Below are positions 55,310-63,442 of a DNA stretch of 64,000 nucleotides, piece after piece. Within the stretch, counting starts at the first letter, position 1, and each line of letters opens with the position of its first letter. The stretch comes from Curtobacterium sp. SGAir0471 (lineage in GTDB: Bacteria; Actinomycetota; Actinomycetes; Actinomycetales; Microbacteriaceae). The notes under the pieces were generated by a model that worked only from the letters and a program-made list of their open reading frames with translations, was not told where the DNA came from and searched no databases. The stretch lies in the NCBI RefSeq assembly GCF_005490985.1, contig NZ_CP027869.1, positions 1,984,001 through 2,048,000 of the forward strand, in the 5' to 3' direction. The translations under genes and the position numbers were made by a program.

Positions 55310-56173
55310 TCAGTCGTCGTAGCGGTAGAAACCGCGTCCGGTCTTCACGCCGAGGTGGCCGGCGTCCACGTACTCGCGCAGCAGCCGACGCGGCCCCTCG
55401 GGCAGGTGCGGGTCCTCGGCCGCGTAATGCTCCTCGATGTCGAGGACGACGTCGAGGCCGACCTGGTCCATCATCCGGAAGGGCCCTGCCGGTGCGCCGC
55501 TGTTCACCTGCCACATGGCGTCGACGTCCTCGGGGGTCGAGACGCCGTCGGCGACGACGGCGAGGGCCTCGCGCTTGATGGCCGCCCAGATGCGGTTGAA
55601 GATGAACCCGGTCGACTCGCGGCGGGCGAGGAACGGGTGCACGCCGTAGCGGGGTAGGACGTCGAGCAGCAGGTCGATGACGGCGGGGTCGGTCCGGCCG
55701 TCGCTCATCAGGTCGACGGCGTTCTGCTGCGGCGGCATGTAGAAGTGCACGTTGAGGACGCGCTCCGGGTGCTCGACCTCGTCGATCACCAGGCGGCTGG
55801 CGTACGAGGACGAGTTCGTCGCGAGGATCGTGTCCGCCGCGACGATCGCGTCGAGCCGGCCGAACAGCGGCGTCTTCAGCTCGAGCCGCTCGGGGATCGC
55901 CTCGACGACGAGCCAGGCGCCGGCCACGGCGGCCTCGAGGTCGGTCTCTCCGCGGACCGTTCCCGCGCTGGCGCCGTCCCGCGCGGCCACCACTCCGGGC
56001 AGGGTCTCCTCGACGTAGGCGACCGCAGCGGCCCGGACGTCGTCGGACAGGTCGTGGATGCGGACCTCGGCCCCACCGCTGGCGAACATCAGGGCGATCC
56101 GGCGGCCGAGGGTCCCACCGCCGATCACGGTGACGGGGCGGTCGGCGGTGTCGCGGGGCGGCTGGTAGGGCAC
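55310..56173 (-). CDS. 3-hydroxyacyl-CoA dehydrogenase-family protein
   Basis: 287 residues. NAD-binding VTVIGGGTLGRRIALMFA at 14-31, the catalytic His in VLNVHFYMPPQQ with Glu/Asn partners, NSSSYASR, and the C-terminal domain with FIFNRIWAAIKREAL and LGVKTGRGFYRYDD, the family's last signature. The active site HFYMPP differs from the usual HFFNP, so the substrate may not be a CoA ester; carnitine-type or 3-hydroxy-acid dehydrogenases are related. GTG start after AGGAACCCC. Divergent from a decarboxylase gene across a shared operator. Confidence 0.9.
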   Translation of the reverse strand: MPYQPPRDTADRPVTVIGGGTLGRRIALMFASGGAEVRIHDLSDDVRAAAVAYVEETLPGVVAARDGASAGTVRGETDLEAAVAGAWLVVEAIPERLELKTPLFGRLDAIVAADTILATNSSSYASRLVIDEVEHPERVLNVHFYMPPQQNAVDLMSDGRTDPAVIDLLLDVLPRYGVHPFLARRESTGFIFNRIWAAIKREALAVVADGVSTPEDVDAMWQVNSGAPAGPFRMMDQVGLDVVLDIEEHYAAEDPHLPEGPRRLLREYVDAGHLGVKTGRGFYRYDD

Positions 56174-56200
56174 GGGGTTCCTGCTCTCGGTTGAATTGGG

Positions 56201-56229
56201 TACAGTTCGTATTCGATACAGATCGTATC
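56201..56229. promoter_or_regulatory. TetR-type operator between divergent genes
   Basis: Direct repeat TACAGTTCGTAT (56201-56212) and TACAGATCGTAT (56217-56228), 16 bases apart. Overlapping these are the palindromes GTATTCGATAC (56209-56219) and GATACAGATCGTATC (56215-56229). A possible -35 TTGAAT (56191-56196) with an 18-base spacer to GATACA fits a plus-strand promoter covered by the site. The TetR gene 800 bases downstream is the likely binder. Confidence 0.6.
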
Positions 56230-56250
56230 TGAGTCGAGAAGGAGATGCGC

Positions 56251-57003
56251 ATGCACGCCGACGACGTCCTCCAGCACCTGACCACTCCGCTCGCGGCGCC
56301 GGTGTACCCGCTCCGGCCGACCCGCTTCACGGACCGCGAGTACTTCAACGTCGTGTACCGCACCGACCCCGACGCACTGCGCGCCGTGGTCCCGGAGCCG
56401 CTCGAGGTGACCGAGCCGCTCGTCCGGTTCGAGGTCATGAAGATGGGCGAGGTCGACGGGTACGGCCCCTACGTCGAGTCGGGGCAGGCGATCCAGGTCG
56501 AGCACGAGGGCGAACGCGGCGAGTACCTGCACGCGATGTACCTCGACAACTCCGCCGCGACGCTCGCCGGCCGGGAGCTCAGCGCCTACCCGAAGGTGCT
56601 CGGCACCCCGGCACTCCGGGTCGACCAGGGCGCACTGGTCGGCACCCTCGACCGTGGGACGGAGCGCGTGGCCACCGCGACCATGGCGTACGAGTGGGAG
56701 CCGCTCGACCACGACGCCGCCCTGGCGGAGATCACCGTGCCGACCTTCATGGTGAAGCTCGTCCCGGACCTGCGGACCCAGCGCCACCTGGTGGCCGACC
56801 TCGTCCGCACCGAGATCACCGACGTGACCGTGAAGTCGGCGTGGACCGGGCCCGCCCGGCTCCAGCTGTTCGCGCACGCGCTCGCGCCGATGGCGGACCT
56901 GCCGGTGCTCGAGGTCGTCCGGGCGTCGCACATCGTGACGGACCTGACGCTCGCCCCGGTCCGCACCGTGCACGACTACCTGGCCGACCGACCCTCGGCC
57001 TAG
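56251..57003 (+). CDS. Acetoacetate decarboxylase-family protein
   Basis: 250 residues from the second ATG, which sits six bases after AAGGAG; the ATG at 56245 touches the ribosome site and is unlikely. ADC fold: FNVVYRTDPDALRAVVPEPL at the N-terminus and GRELSAYPKVLGTP, where the first Lys corresponds to the Schiff-base lysine. Classical decarboxylases have a second Lys next to it; here it is Val. It may decarboxylate a beta-keto acid made by the divergent dehydrogenase, or perform another Schiff-base reaction. Confidence 0.88.
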   Translation: MHADDVLQHLTTPLAAPVYPLRPTRFTDREYFNVVYRTDPDALRAVVPEPLEVTEPLVRFEVMKMGEVDGYGPYVESGQAIQVEHEGERGEYLHAMYLDNSAATLAGRELSAYPKVLGTPALRVDQGALVGTLDRGTERVATATMAYEWEPLDHDAALAEITVPTFMVKLVPDLRTQRHLVADLVRTEITDVTVKSAWTGPARLQLFAHALAPMADLPVLEVVRASHIVTDLTLAPVRTVHDYLADRPSA

Positions 57004-57012
57004 CCTGGTGCC

Positions 57013-57624
57013 GTGACCGAACCAGCCGCACCGCGCACCGTCCGACGGCGGAGCAGCACCCGGGCGACGCTCATCGCGGCCGCCGACGCGATCTTCCGGG
57101 AGACCGGGTCGACCTCGGTGAGCGTCGAGGCCGTCGTCGCCCGCGCCGGCTACACCCGCGGAGCGTTCTACTCGAACTTCCGCACGGTGGACGAGCTGTT
57201 CTTCGCGGTGTACGAGCAGCAGGCAGAGGCCGTCTTCGCCGTCCTCGAACACGAGCTCGGGGCGGCGCTGGACGGGCACCCGACGGTCGACGGGGTCGTG
57301 CAGGGCGTCGTGCACGGCCTGCCCCCCGAGGACCGCTGGTACGCGATCCGATCGGTGCTCACCACGAGGGCGCGACACGATCCCGAGGTGAACGCCCTGC
57401 TCCGTGCGCACACCGACCGGTTCCACGCGACGCTCCAGCCGCTCCTCGTCGCCGCGCTCGAACGGGCAGGTCGGGTGCCCACCGTCGACCCGGCGCTCTA
57501 CACGCGGGCGGTGGTCGCGGCGCACGTCGGCGCGGTCAGTCAGAGCGTGCTGTTCGACGGGACGGACGAGGTGCGGGTCGCGGCGGTCGAGGGGTGCATC
57601 CTCGGACTCACGCGGCCGGCCTGA
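57013..57624 (+). CDS. TetR/AcrR-family regulator
   Basis: 203 residues. N-terminal helix-turn-helix: RATLIAAADAIFRETG, then VSVEAVVARAGYTRGAFYSNF, the TetR consensus ending in AFYSNF-type recognition helix. The C-terminal ligand domain is unassigned. GTG start nine bases after the decarboxylase stop, so it is in the same transcript and probably controls itself through the operator at 56,201. Confidence 0.95.
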   Translation: MTEPAAPRTVRRRSSTRATLIAAADAIFRETGSTSVSVEAVVARAGYTRGAFYSNFRTVDELFFAVYEQQAEAVFAVLEHELGAALDGHPTVDGVVQGVVHGLPPEDRWYAIRSVLTTRARHDPEVNALLRAHTDRFHATLQPLLVAALERAGRVPTVDPALYTRAVVAAHVGAVSQSVLFDGTDEVRVAAVEGCILGLTRPA

Positions 57625-57654
57625 GCGCCGTCCCGACCGTGGGACGATTGCCGG

Positions 57655-59319
57655 ATGACCGCCACGCTCGTCGCAAAGGACCTCGCCGGCGGCTACGCCG
57701 CCCGCACGCTCTTCGAGGGCCTCGACCTCACCGTCGCCCCGGGCGACGTCATCGGCCTGGTCGGCGTGAACGGTGCGGGCAAGTCCACGCTCCTCCGCTT
57801 GCTCGCCGGTGTCGACGAACCCCTCGCCGGCACGGTCTCGACGAACCCGCCGGACGCCTTCGTCGGCTGGCTCCCCCAGGAGCACGAGCGGGTCGCCGGC
57901 GAGACCGTCGCGGCGTACGTCGCCCGGCGCACGGGCTGCGCCGACGCCACCGCCGACATGGACCGCGCCGCCGAAGCCCTCGGCGACCCGGACGCCGGTG
58001 ACGCCGCGGCCGACCGCTACTCGGCCGCGCTCGAGCGCTGGCTCGCGTCCGGCGCCGCCGACCTCGACGAGCGCCTGCCCGTCGTGCTCGCCGAGCTCGG
58101 ACTCGACACCACCACGGACGGCACCGGCGTCGGTCCCGACTCGCTCATGACGGCGCTGTCCGGGGGCCAGGCTGCCCGGGTGGGTCTCGCCGCGCTGCTG
58201 CTGTCCCGCTTCGACGTCGTCCTGCTCGACGAGCCGACGAACGACCTCGACCTGGACGGCCTCGACCGGCTCGAGCAGTTCGTCACGGGACTGCGCGGCG
58301 GTGCGGTGCTCGTCAGCCACGACCGCGAGTTCCTCGCCCGCTCGGTGACGGCCGTCCTCGAGCTCGACCTGGCGCAGTCGTCGCACCGGCTGTTCGGCGG
58401 CGGGTACGAGTCGTACCTCGAGGAACGCGAGATCGCCCGGCAGCACAAGCGCGACGCGTACGACGAGTACGCCGCGACGAAGGCCGACCTGGTGTCCCGC
58501 GCACGGACCCAGCGCGAGTGGTCGAGCCAGGGCGTGCGGAACGCCATGAAGAAGAACCCGGACAACGACAAGATCCGTCGGCGGGCCGCCAGCGAGTCGA
58601 GCGAGAAGCAGGCGCAGAAGGTCCGGCAGATGGAGTCGCGCATCGCCCGGCTCGACGAGGTCGAGGAGCCCCGCAAGGAGTGGCAGCTCGCCTTCACCAT
58701 CGGCAGCGCACCGCGCTCGTCGGCGGTCGTCGCCACGCTGTCCGACGCCGTCTTTGAGCAGGGCGACTTCACGCTTGGCCCGGTCTCGCTGCAGGTCTCC
58801 GGCGGTGACCGTATCGGCATCACCGGCCCGAACGGTGCCGGCAAGTCGACCCTGCTCCGTGCCCTGCTCGGCCGCACCGAGCCGACGAGCGGATCGGCGT
58901 CGCTCGGCTCCAGCGTCGCGATCGGCGAGGTGGACCAGGCGCGCGCGGCGTTCACCGGTGAGCAACCCCTGGCCGCGGCCTTCGAGGAGCTCGTCCCCGA
59001 GATGACCACTGCGGACGTCCGCACCCTGCTCGCGAAGTTCGGGTTGAAGGCGGACCACGTCGGTCGGCCCTCCTCGGCGCTCTCGCCCGGTGAGCGCACC
59101 CGTGCCGGCCTCGCGCTGCTGCAGGCCCGAGGGGTGAACGTGCTCGTCCTCGACGAACCGACGAACCACCTGGACCTGCCCGCGATCGAGCAGCTCGAGC
59201 AGGCCCTGGAGTCCTACGACGGCACCCTGCTGCTCGTCACCCACGACCGGCGGATGCTCGACACCGTCCGGCTGGACCGCCGCTGGCGGGTCGAGGCGGG
59301 TCGCGTCACCGAGGTGTGA
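57655..59319 (+). CDS. ABC-F family ATPase
   Basis: 554 residues, two ATPase domains and no membrane part. Domain 1: GVNGAGKST (38-46), signature LSGGQAARVGLA, LLDEPTNDLDLDGL. A charged linker carrying the ribosome-contacting P-site tip region (KNPDNDKIRRRAASE) follows. Domain 2: GPNGAGKST, LSPGERTRAGLA, VLDEPTNHLDLPAIEQL. ABC-F proteins act on stalled ribosomes, some giving antibiotic resistance; which applies here cannot be told. A strong hairpin follows its stop. Confidence 0.95.
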   Translation: MTATLVAKDLAGGYAARTLFEGLDLTVAPGDVIGLVGVNGAGKSTLLRLLAGVDEPLAGTVSTNPPDAFVGWLPQEHERVAGETVAAYVARRTGCADATADMDRAAEALGDPDAGDAAADRYSAALERWLASGAADLDERLPVVLAELGLDTTTDGTGVGPDSLMTALSGGQAARVGLAALLLSRFDVVLLDEPTNDLDLDGLDRLEQFVTGLRGGAVLVSHDREFLARSVTAVLELDLAQSSHRLFGGGYESYLEEREIARQHKRDAYDEYAATKADLVSRARTQREWSSQGVRNAMKKNPDNDKIRRRAASESSEKQAQKVRQMESRIARLDEVEEPRKEWQLAFTIGSAPRSSAVVATLSDAVFEQGDFTLGPVSLQVSGGDRIGITGPNGAGKSTLLRALLGRTEPTSGSASLGSSVAIGEVDQARAAFTGEQPLAAAFEELVPEMTTADVRTLLAKFGLKADHVGRPSSALSPGERTRAGLALLQARGVNVLVLDEPTNHLDLPAIEQLEQALESYDGTLLLVTHDRRMLDTVRLDRRWRVEAGRVTEV

Positions 59320-59324
59320 CCCTC

Positions 59325-59373
59325 GGGACGGAAGGCCCGTGGCGCGCCCGCCACGGGCCTCCCGTCCGTCCCC
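59325..59373. terminator. GGGACGG-type hairpin between convergent genes
   Basis: Arms built on GGGACGGAAGGCCCGTGGCG (59325-59344) and CGCCACGGGCCTCCCGTCC (59349-59367) with one mismatch; related to the GGACGGGAGGC family. It lies between the ABC-F stop and the end of the next minus-strand gene, so it can serve both. Confidence 0.75.
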
Positions 59374-59380
59374 GGTGCGG

Positions 59381-60097
59381 TCAGTGCTCCCAGGCGAAAC
59401 GGATCACGCCGTCGTGCTCGGTCGCGAGCGCGAGGAGTCGGAGCACGCCGACGAACAGCGCGAGACACGCCGCGCCCCAGCCGACGGCAGCCCACGGACG
59501 GTGTCCGGAGCCCCGCCGGAAGGCCAGCATCCCGCTGAAGAGCCCGCAGAACGTCAGGGACAGCATCGCGGCCCACCGGGCGAAGCCGGTCATCTGCGCG
59601 CCGAGGATGCTGCCGCCCCAGACGATCGCCAGTGTCACGAGCCACGAGCACACGGCGATGATGAGGGCGCCCTCGATCGCGTCGCCGAGACGGTCCTCGG
59701 GCCGCTCCGCACCGCGCCACCGCGTGTACGCCTTCTGCTGGAAGACCTCCCGGTAGCGGTCGATCTCCGGTACCAGCGCGACGACCTCCGTCGGCAGGGC
59801 CGATCCCTCGGGCAGCACCAGGAACGTCGTCAGTTCGGACTCGTCGACCCCGGAGGCCGCGAACAGTCGGGCGGCCCGGTCCTGCTCCTCGGGCGTCGCG
59901 AGGCCGGGCACAGCGAGACCCCAGCGACCGGCCTGGTCGGGTGCGCCGAGTTCGCGGTACCGCTCGACCAGCGCGAGCCGCACGTCGAGCGCTGCCGGCG
60001 CCGCCCGGACGCGGGTGCGCAACGACGCGAGCGCTTCAGCGCGTTCGCCACTCGCCCATCGTTCAGCGGCGCGATCGATGACTTCGTGATCCTGCAC
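59381..60097 (-). CDS. Uncharacterised protein with a helical N-terminus and C-terminal membrane helices
   Basis: 238 residues from the GTG at 60097, which has an AGGATG site; an ATG at 60115 adds six. The first 100 residues look TPR-like (EALASLRTRVRAAPAALDVR, then LALVERYRELGAPDQAGRWG), followed by a linker and three helices (about 145-170, 180-200, 210-230). It resembles an unnamed actinobacterial family with the same plan. No function can be given. Confidence 0.7.
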   Translation of the reverse strand: MQDHEVIDRAAERWASGERAEALASLRTRVRAAPAALDVRLALVERYRELGAPDQAGRWGLAVPGLATPEEQDRAARLFAASGVDESELTTFLVLPEGSALPTEVVALVPEIDRYREVFQQKAYTRWRGAERPEDRLGDAIEGALIIAVCSWLVTLAIVWGGSILGAQMTGFARWAAMLSLTFCGLFSGMLAFRRGSGHRPWAAVGWGAACLALFVGVLRLLALATEHDGVIRFAWEH

Positions 60098-60185
60098 CCG
60101 CTCATCCTGGAGCATCAGCGCGCTCGATGTCGTCCACGTCGCCCGCCCTCATCATCTCCGGTCACCGCTCTGCAAAGATGACGCA

Positions 60186-60926
60186 ATGCGATCGATCGGC
60201 CATGACGGGAGGGTGGTCCTGCAACGGCCCGAGGACTACGACGACGATCTCGCCGTCTCGGTGCAGGCCACGCAGCTCGACGTTCCGCGATCGCTGGCCA
60301 CGCGGATCGTCGCAGAGTGGTGCGACTTCTTCGGCGCCGGTCCGAGCCAGATCCGCGAGTTGGAGTTCACGAGCAGGACCCCCAAACGGCTCTTCGCGTC
60401 ACTCGAGGGGCAGACACAACTCGAGACCCTCATCACCAAGTGGGGTGACTACGACGACCTCCGCCCGTTGATCGGCATGCGATCGCTCGAGACGCTGGAG
60501 CTCCACGACGCACCAGCTCTGATCGACTTGGCTCCCCTTGCCGACGTGCCCTCGCTCCGGAGGCTCGTGCTGACCGGCACCTTCCGCGCGCGGGACTACA
60601 GCGCCATCGGCGCCTGCAAACGCCTTGAGTACCTCGCCGTCTTCCCGGGTACCGAGCGTGGACGGTCGACCACCCCGAGCCTGGACTTCCTCGCGGAACT
60701 TCCACTGCTGCGCGAAGTGCACTTCGGTGTCGAACCCGTCGACCGCGACTGGTCACCGATCCTCCGCCTGCAGCACGTCGATCGCATCAACATCGCGACA
60801 GCCTCGGACATGCGCCCGACGTTGCTGGATCTCGAATGGGCGGTCCCTGGTGTTGCCATGGTGATCACCGAGCAACACGACTGGGACGAGAGCCACCACT
60901 GGGTCGAGGGCGGTCCCGACGACTGA
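60186..60926 (+). CDS. Uncharacterised protein with leucine-rich-repeat-like segments
   Basis: 246 residues. From about 90 to 190 it contains repeated strand-turn units: LETLITKWGDYDDLRPLIGM, RSLETLELHDAPALIDLAPL, PSLRRLVLTGTF and PLLREVHFGVE. These fit short bacterial leucine-rich repeats, so a protein-binding role is plausible. It has no signal peptide. Base composition is lower in GC than its neighbours. It stands in a small group of unknown genes that may have been acquired. Confidence 0.65.
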   Translation: MRSIGHDGRVVLQRPEDYDDDLAVSVQATQLDVPRSLATRIVAEWCDFFGAGPSQIRELEFTSRTPKRLFASLEGQTQLETLITKWGDYDDLRPLIGMRSLETLELHDAPALIDLAPLADVPSLRRLVLTGTFRARDYSAIGACKRLEYLAVFPGTERGRSTTPSLDFLAELPLLREVHFGVEPVDRDWSPILRLQHVDRINIATASDMRPTLLDLEWAVPGVAMVITEQHDWDESHHWVEGGPDD

Positions 60927-60977
60927 GCGCTGAACGAAGAGCTGGGCGCCGAGGATGGCGCCATCCCAGTCACCGCG

Positions 60978-61397
60978 TCATGCGTAGTGGAGGGTGTGCG
61001 CCGCCTCCTCGGAGATCTGCGCCAGACCGAGCAGCTCGTGTCCCTGGGGCGAACGCATGAAGGGGACGGTCAACGTCCGGACGAACGGGATGATCACGTC
61101 GTCCGTCATCGCGGAGAGTTGTCGCTCGAGTTGCGGATTCTCGTCCAGCAGCATGTCCTCCATGTCGTCACGATCCACCCAGACGTCGAGACGCGTGTAC
61201 ACATCTCGTTCCCGACCCCCGTCGGGGTCGTCGAGGTGGAGGCCGATGTTGATGAAGCTGCGTCCGCCGTACCGGGACCGCTGAAGCTCGAGCTCGACCC
61301 AGAGTCCCTCCTGGTCGATGAATCACCGCCGGTTCCTCGCCTTCCGGAACCCCGCTGCTCGGAGGCGATCCCGCAGGACCACTTCAGCTGTGATCAT
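60978..61397 (-). pseudogene. DUF4304-like gene interrupted by one in-frame TGA
   Basis: From ATG 61397 a single frame of 139 codons runs to 60978, broken only by TGA at 61325-61323. Before it: MITAEVVLRDRLRAAGFRKA and RNRR; after it: FIDQEGLWVELELQRSRYGG, then SFINIGLHLDD. Protein similarity clearly continues across the stop. In relatives a Trp is expected at that place (R-W-F-I-D type), and TGG to TGA is a single change. So this is a recent nonsense mutation, or less likely a read-through site. The downstream piece from GTG/ATG near 61202 could still be translated. Confidence 0.65.
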
Positions 61398-61416
61398 CGC
61401 GTCATCTCCGCAGCCC

Positions 61417-62010
61417 TCAGTACTCGAGCGCCGGCCACGTCGACAGTCGCGAGAAGCGAGGGCGTGGCGGTGCGGGCTCGTCGTCGTCCATCACTCGGAC
61501 CTCCGTGAGCACCGTGACCTCGCTCGTGCCGTACCAGCGGTGCGCGACACCGTCCCGCTCGTCGATGACCGCCGTCATCCGGTCCGCGGGGTCGTGCTCG
61601 TGCTCGCACGTCACGAGCAGCCAGTGGCCGCGGAGCCGCTGCACCAGGACCGGAGCGAAGCTCGCGGGCGAGCCCCACATCGGCAGGAGCTCCGGGGTGA
61701 GCATCCGGACCGCCGGAGCAACCGTGCCGCTGCGGGCGAAGCTGACCTCCACCGGTCCATCGACCGAGTGGAGGACGCCGTCCGCGTACCGGTCTCGGTG
61801 ACGGTCGCCCTGCCGATCGAACGTCCAGCTCTCGTCGCGCTCGTCCACGACGAGCTGGAACTGCCGCGGCTGCGACGAGCCGCTCCGGGCCGCGGTCACC
61901 CCGCGAGCGAATCGTCGAGCAGGTCGCCGCAGCGCTGCGACTTCTCCCCGGAGGATCGGGACGTCGGTCGCGGCCAGGACGGTGTCGAAACGCACGTCCT
62001 CATGGTGCAC
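61417..62010 (-). CDS. Uncharacterised protein
   Basis: 197 residues, no signal or membrane helix. It looks like a mixed alpha/beta cytosolic protein; the second half has an even pattern (LRGHWLLVTCEHEHDPADRM) but no recognisable catalytic motif. Codon bias is that of the host, which supports it as a real gene. ATG at 62010. Nothing nearby explains it. Confidence 0.6.
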   Translation of the reverse strand: MHHEDVRFDTVLAATDVPILRGEVAALRRPARRFARGVTAARSGSSQPRQFQLVVDERDESWTFDRQGDRHRDRYADGVLHSVDGPVEVSFARSGTVAPAVRMLTPELLPMWGSPASFAPVLVQRLRGHWLLVTCEHEHDPADRMTAVIDERDGVAHRWYGTSEVTVLTEVRVMDDDEPAPPRPRFSRLSTWPALEY

Positions 62011-62053
62011 GAACGGGCACCGTCTCCGCGCTGACCGGGCCTCGGCGAGTCGG

Positions 62054-63370
62054 TCAGTGCGCCGCCCGGTGGAAGGGGCAGCCGCCGGCCCGTGCGGTGC
62101 CCGCGTCGCGGCGCGTCACCCGACCACCCGAGGCGGGCTTCGTCGGCATCCGGCGTCGGTCGACGCCGAGCCCCTCGTCATGCACCTCGATCCGCGGGTC
62201 GCTGAGCACGGCGACGGCGGTGGCGAGGGCCGCGACCGCGACCTTCTCCCCCGGGCACCGGTGCCCGGTGGCGACGTCCGCTCCACCGTGCGGCACGAAG
62301 GTCGCCACGGCCTCGACGTCGTCCCAGCTCGTGACGTCGAGCCACCTTGCTGGGTCGAACCGGTCGGCGTCGGGCCAGGAGCGCTCGTCGGTGTCCGTGC
62401 CGAGGATGTCGAGCACCACCCGGCCGCCCTTGCGGAGGTGCTCGCCGTCGAGCTCGACGTCCTTGGTCGCCCATGCCGGGAGCACGGGGACGAAGGGGGC
62501 GGTGCGGCGGATCTCCTGCGCGAACGCGACAGCGACGGGCCCGTCGACGAGGGAGCCGCGGGACCGGGTCTCCTCGGCGATCCGGACGCGCCACTCGGGC
62601 CGGTCGTGGAGCTCCTTCGCCGCGAAGGCCACGAACCGGGCGACGGCGATCGCGGGACGGATCGAGTTCTGCAGTTCGATGCCCGCGGTCCGCGGTGGGA
62701 GCAGGGCGCCCTCCTGGTCACGGTGCCAAGCCCACTCATGCAGTGCCGTGCCCTCGGCGGGGTGCAGCCGTCCGCCGCGGACCGCCTCGACGAGCCGGGC
62801 GGCGTGTCGGTCCGACCAGTACCGGTTCAGCACGGCGAGGAGGTACTCCTGCGAGTACGGCACGCCGAACCCGTCGACGACCTGCGCGAGCTTCGCAGCC
62901 CACCGGGTCTTCGCAGCCGGGGTGCCAGGGAGTCCGGCCCAGCGCATGACCGCCCGCCCGATCGCGCCGACCGCGGCGTCGTACGCCGACCGCCGACCGC
63001 CGTCGAGCCACGCGTCGAGCTCGAGGGCCCACTCCTCGGCGAGGAACGGCGTGAGGCGGCGGACCTGCTCGTCCTCGTACGCGACGTCGACGAAGGTGGC
63101 CTTGCGGTGCCGGTGCTCCGCGCCGTCGAGGGAGTGCACCGACCCGACGCCGAACAGGGTCCGCTGCACGAGCGCGGGCATGGCTCCGTGCCGCCGGGTG
63201 CGAGAGCCGTCGTAGAAGAGGTCGACACCCTCCCTGCCCCGCACGAGCAGCGCCGGCCGACCGAGCAGCCGGAACGGTACCGCGCGGGCGCCGGGAGCAG
63301 CCCGCCGCCAGAGACGGGCGCCGAAGCCGTAGCCGCGGGTGAGGAGTCCGAGGGAGTCGTCGATCGCCAT
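62054..63370 (-). CDS. Cytochrome P450 of the CYP152 peroxygenase type
   Basis: 438 residues. Heme-ligand Cys372 in HGGADVATGHRCPGE, ExxR at Glu286-Arg289, and in the I helix NSIRPAIAVARFVAFAA with Arg238-Pro239. The Arg-Pro pair is where ordinary P450s have the acid-alcohol pair; it marks CYP152 enzymes, which use hydrogen peroxide and bind the fatty-acid carboxylate with that Arg. So hydroxylation or decarboxylation of fatty acids is likely, without redox partners; none are nearby. ATG at 63370. The C-terminus has an unusual CPFH. Confidence 0.9.
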   Translation of the reverse strand: MAIDDSLGLLTRGYGFGARLWRRAAPGARAVPFRLLGRPALLVRGREGVDLFYDGSRTRRHGAMPALVQRTLFGVGSVHSLDGAEHRHRKATFVDVAYEDEQVRRLTPFLAEEWALELDAWLDGGRRSAYDAAVGAIGRAVMRWAGLPGTPAAKTRWAAKLAQVVDGFGVPYSQEYLLAVLNRYWSDRHAARLVEAVRGGRLHPAEGTALHEWAWHRDQEGALLPPRTAGIELQNSIRPAIAVARFVAFAAKELHDRPEWRVRIAEETRSRGSLVDGPVAVAFAQEIRRTAPFVPVLPAWATKDVELDGEHLRKGGRVVLDILGTDTDERSWPDADRFDPARWLDVTSWDDVEAVATFVPHGGADVATGHRCPGEKVAVAALATAVAVLSDPRIEVHDEGLGVDRRRMPTKPASGGRVTRRDAGTARAGGCPFHRAAH

Positions 63371-63442
63371 GTCGCCATGCTGCCAGCGCATCCCGAGGTG
63401 CCCTCACGGCCGGGATCTGGTGGACTGTGCGCAGGAGGGGAC

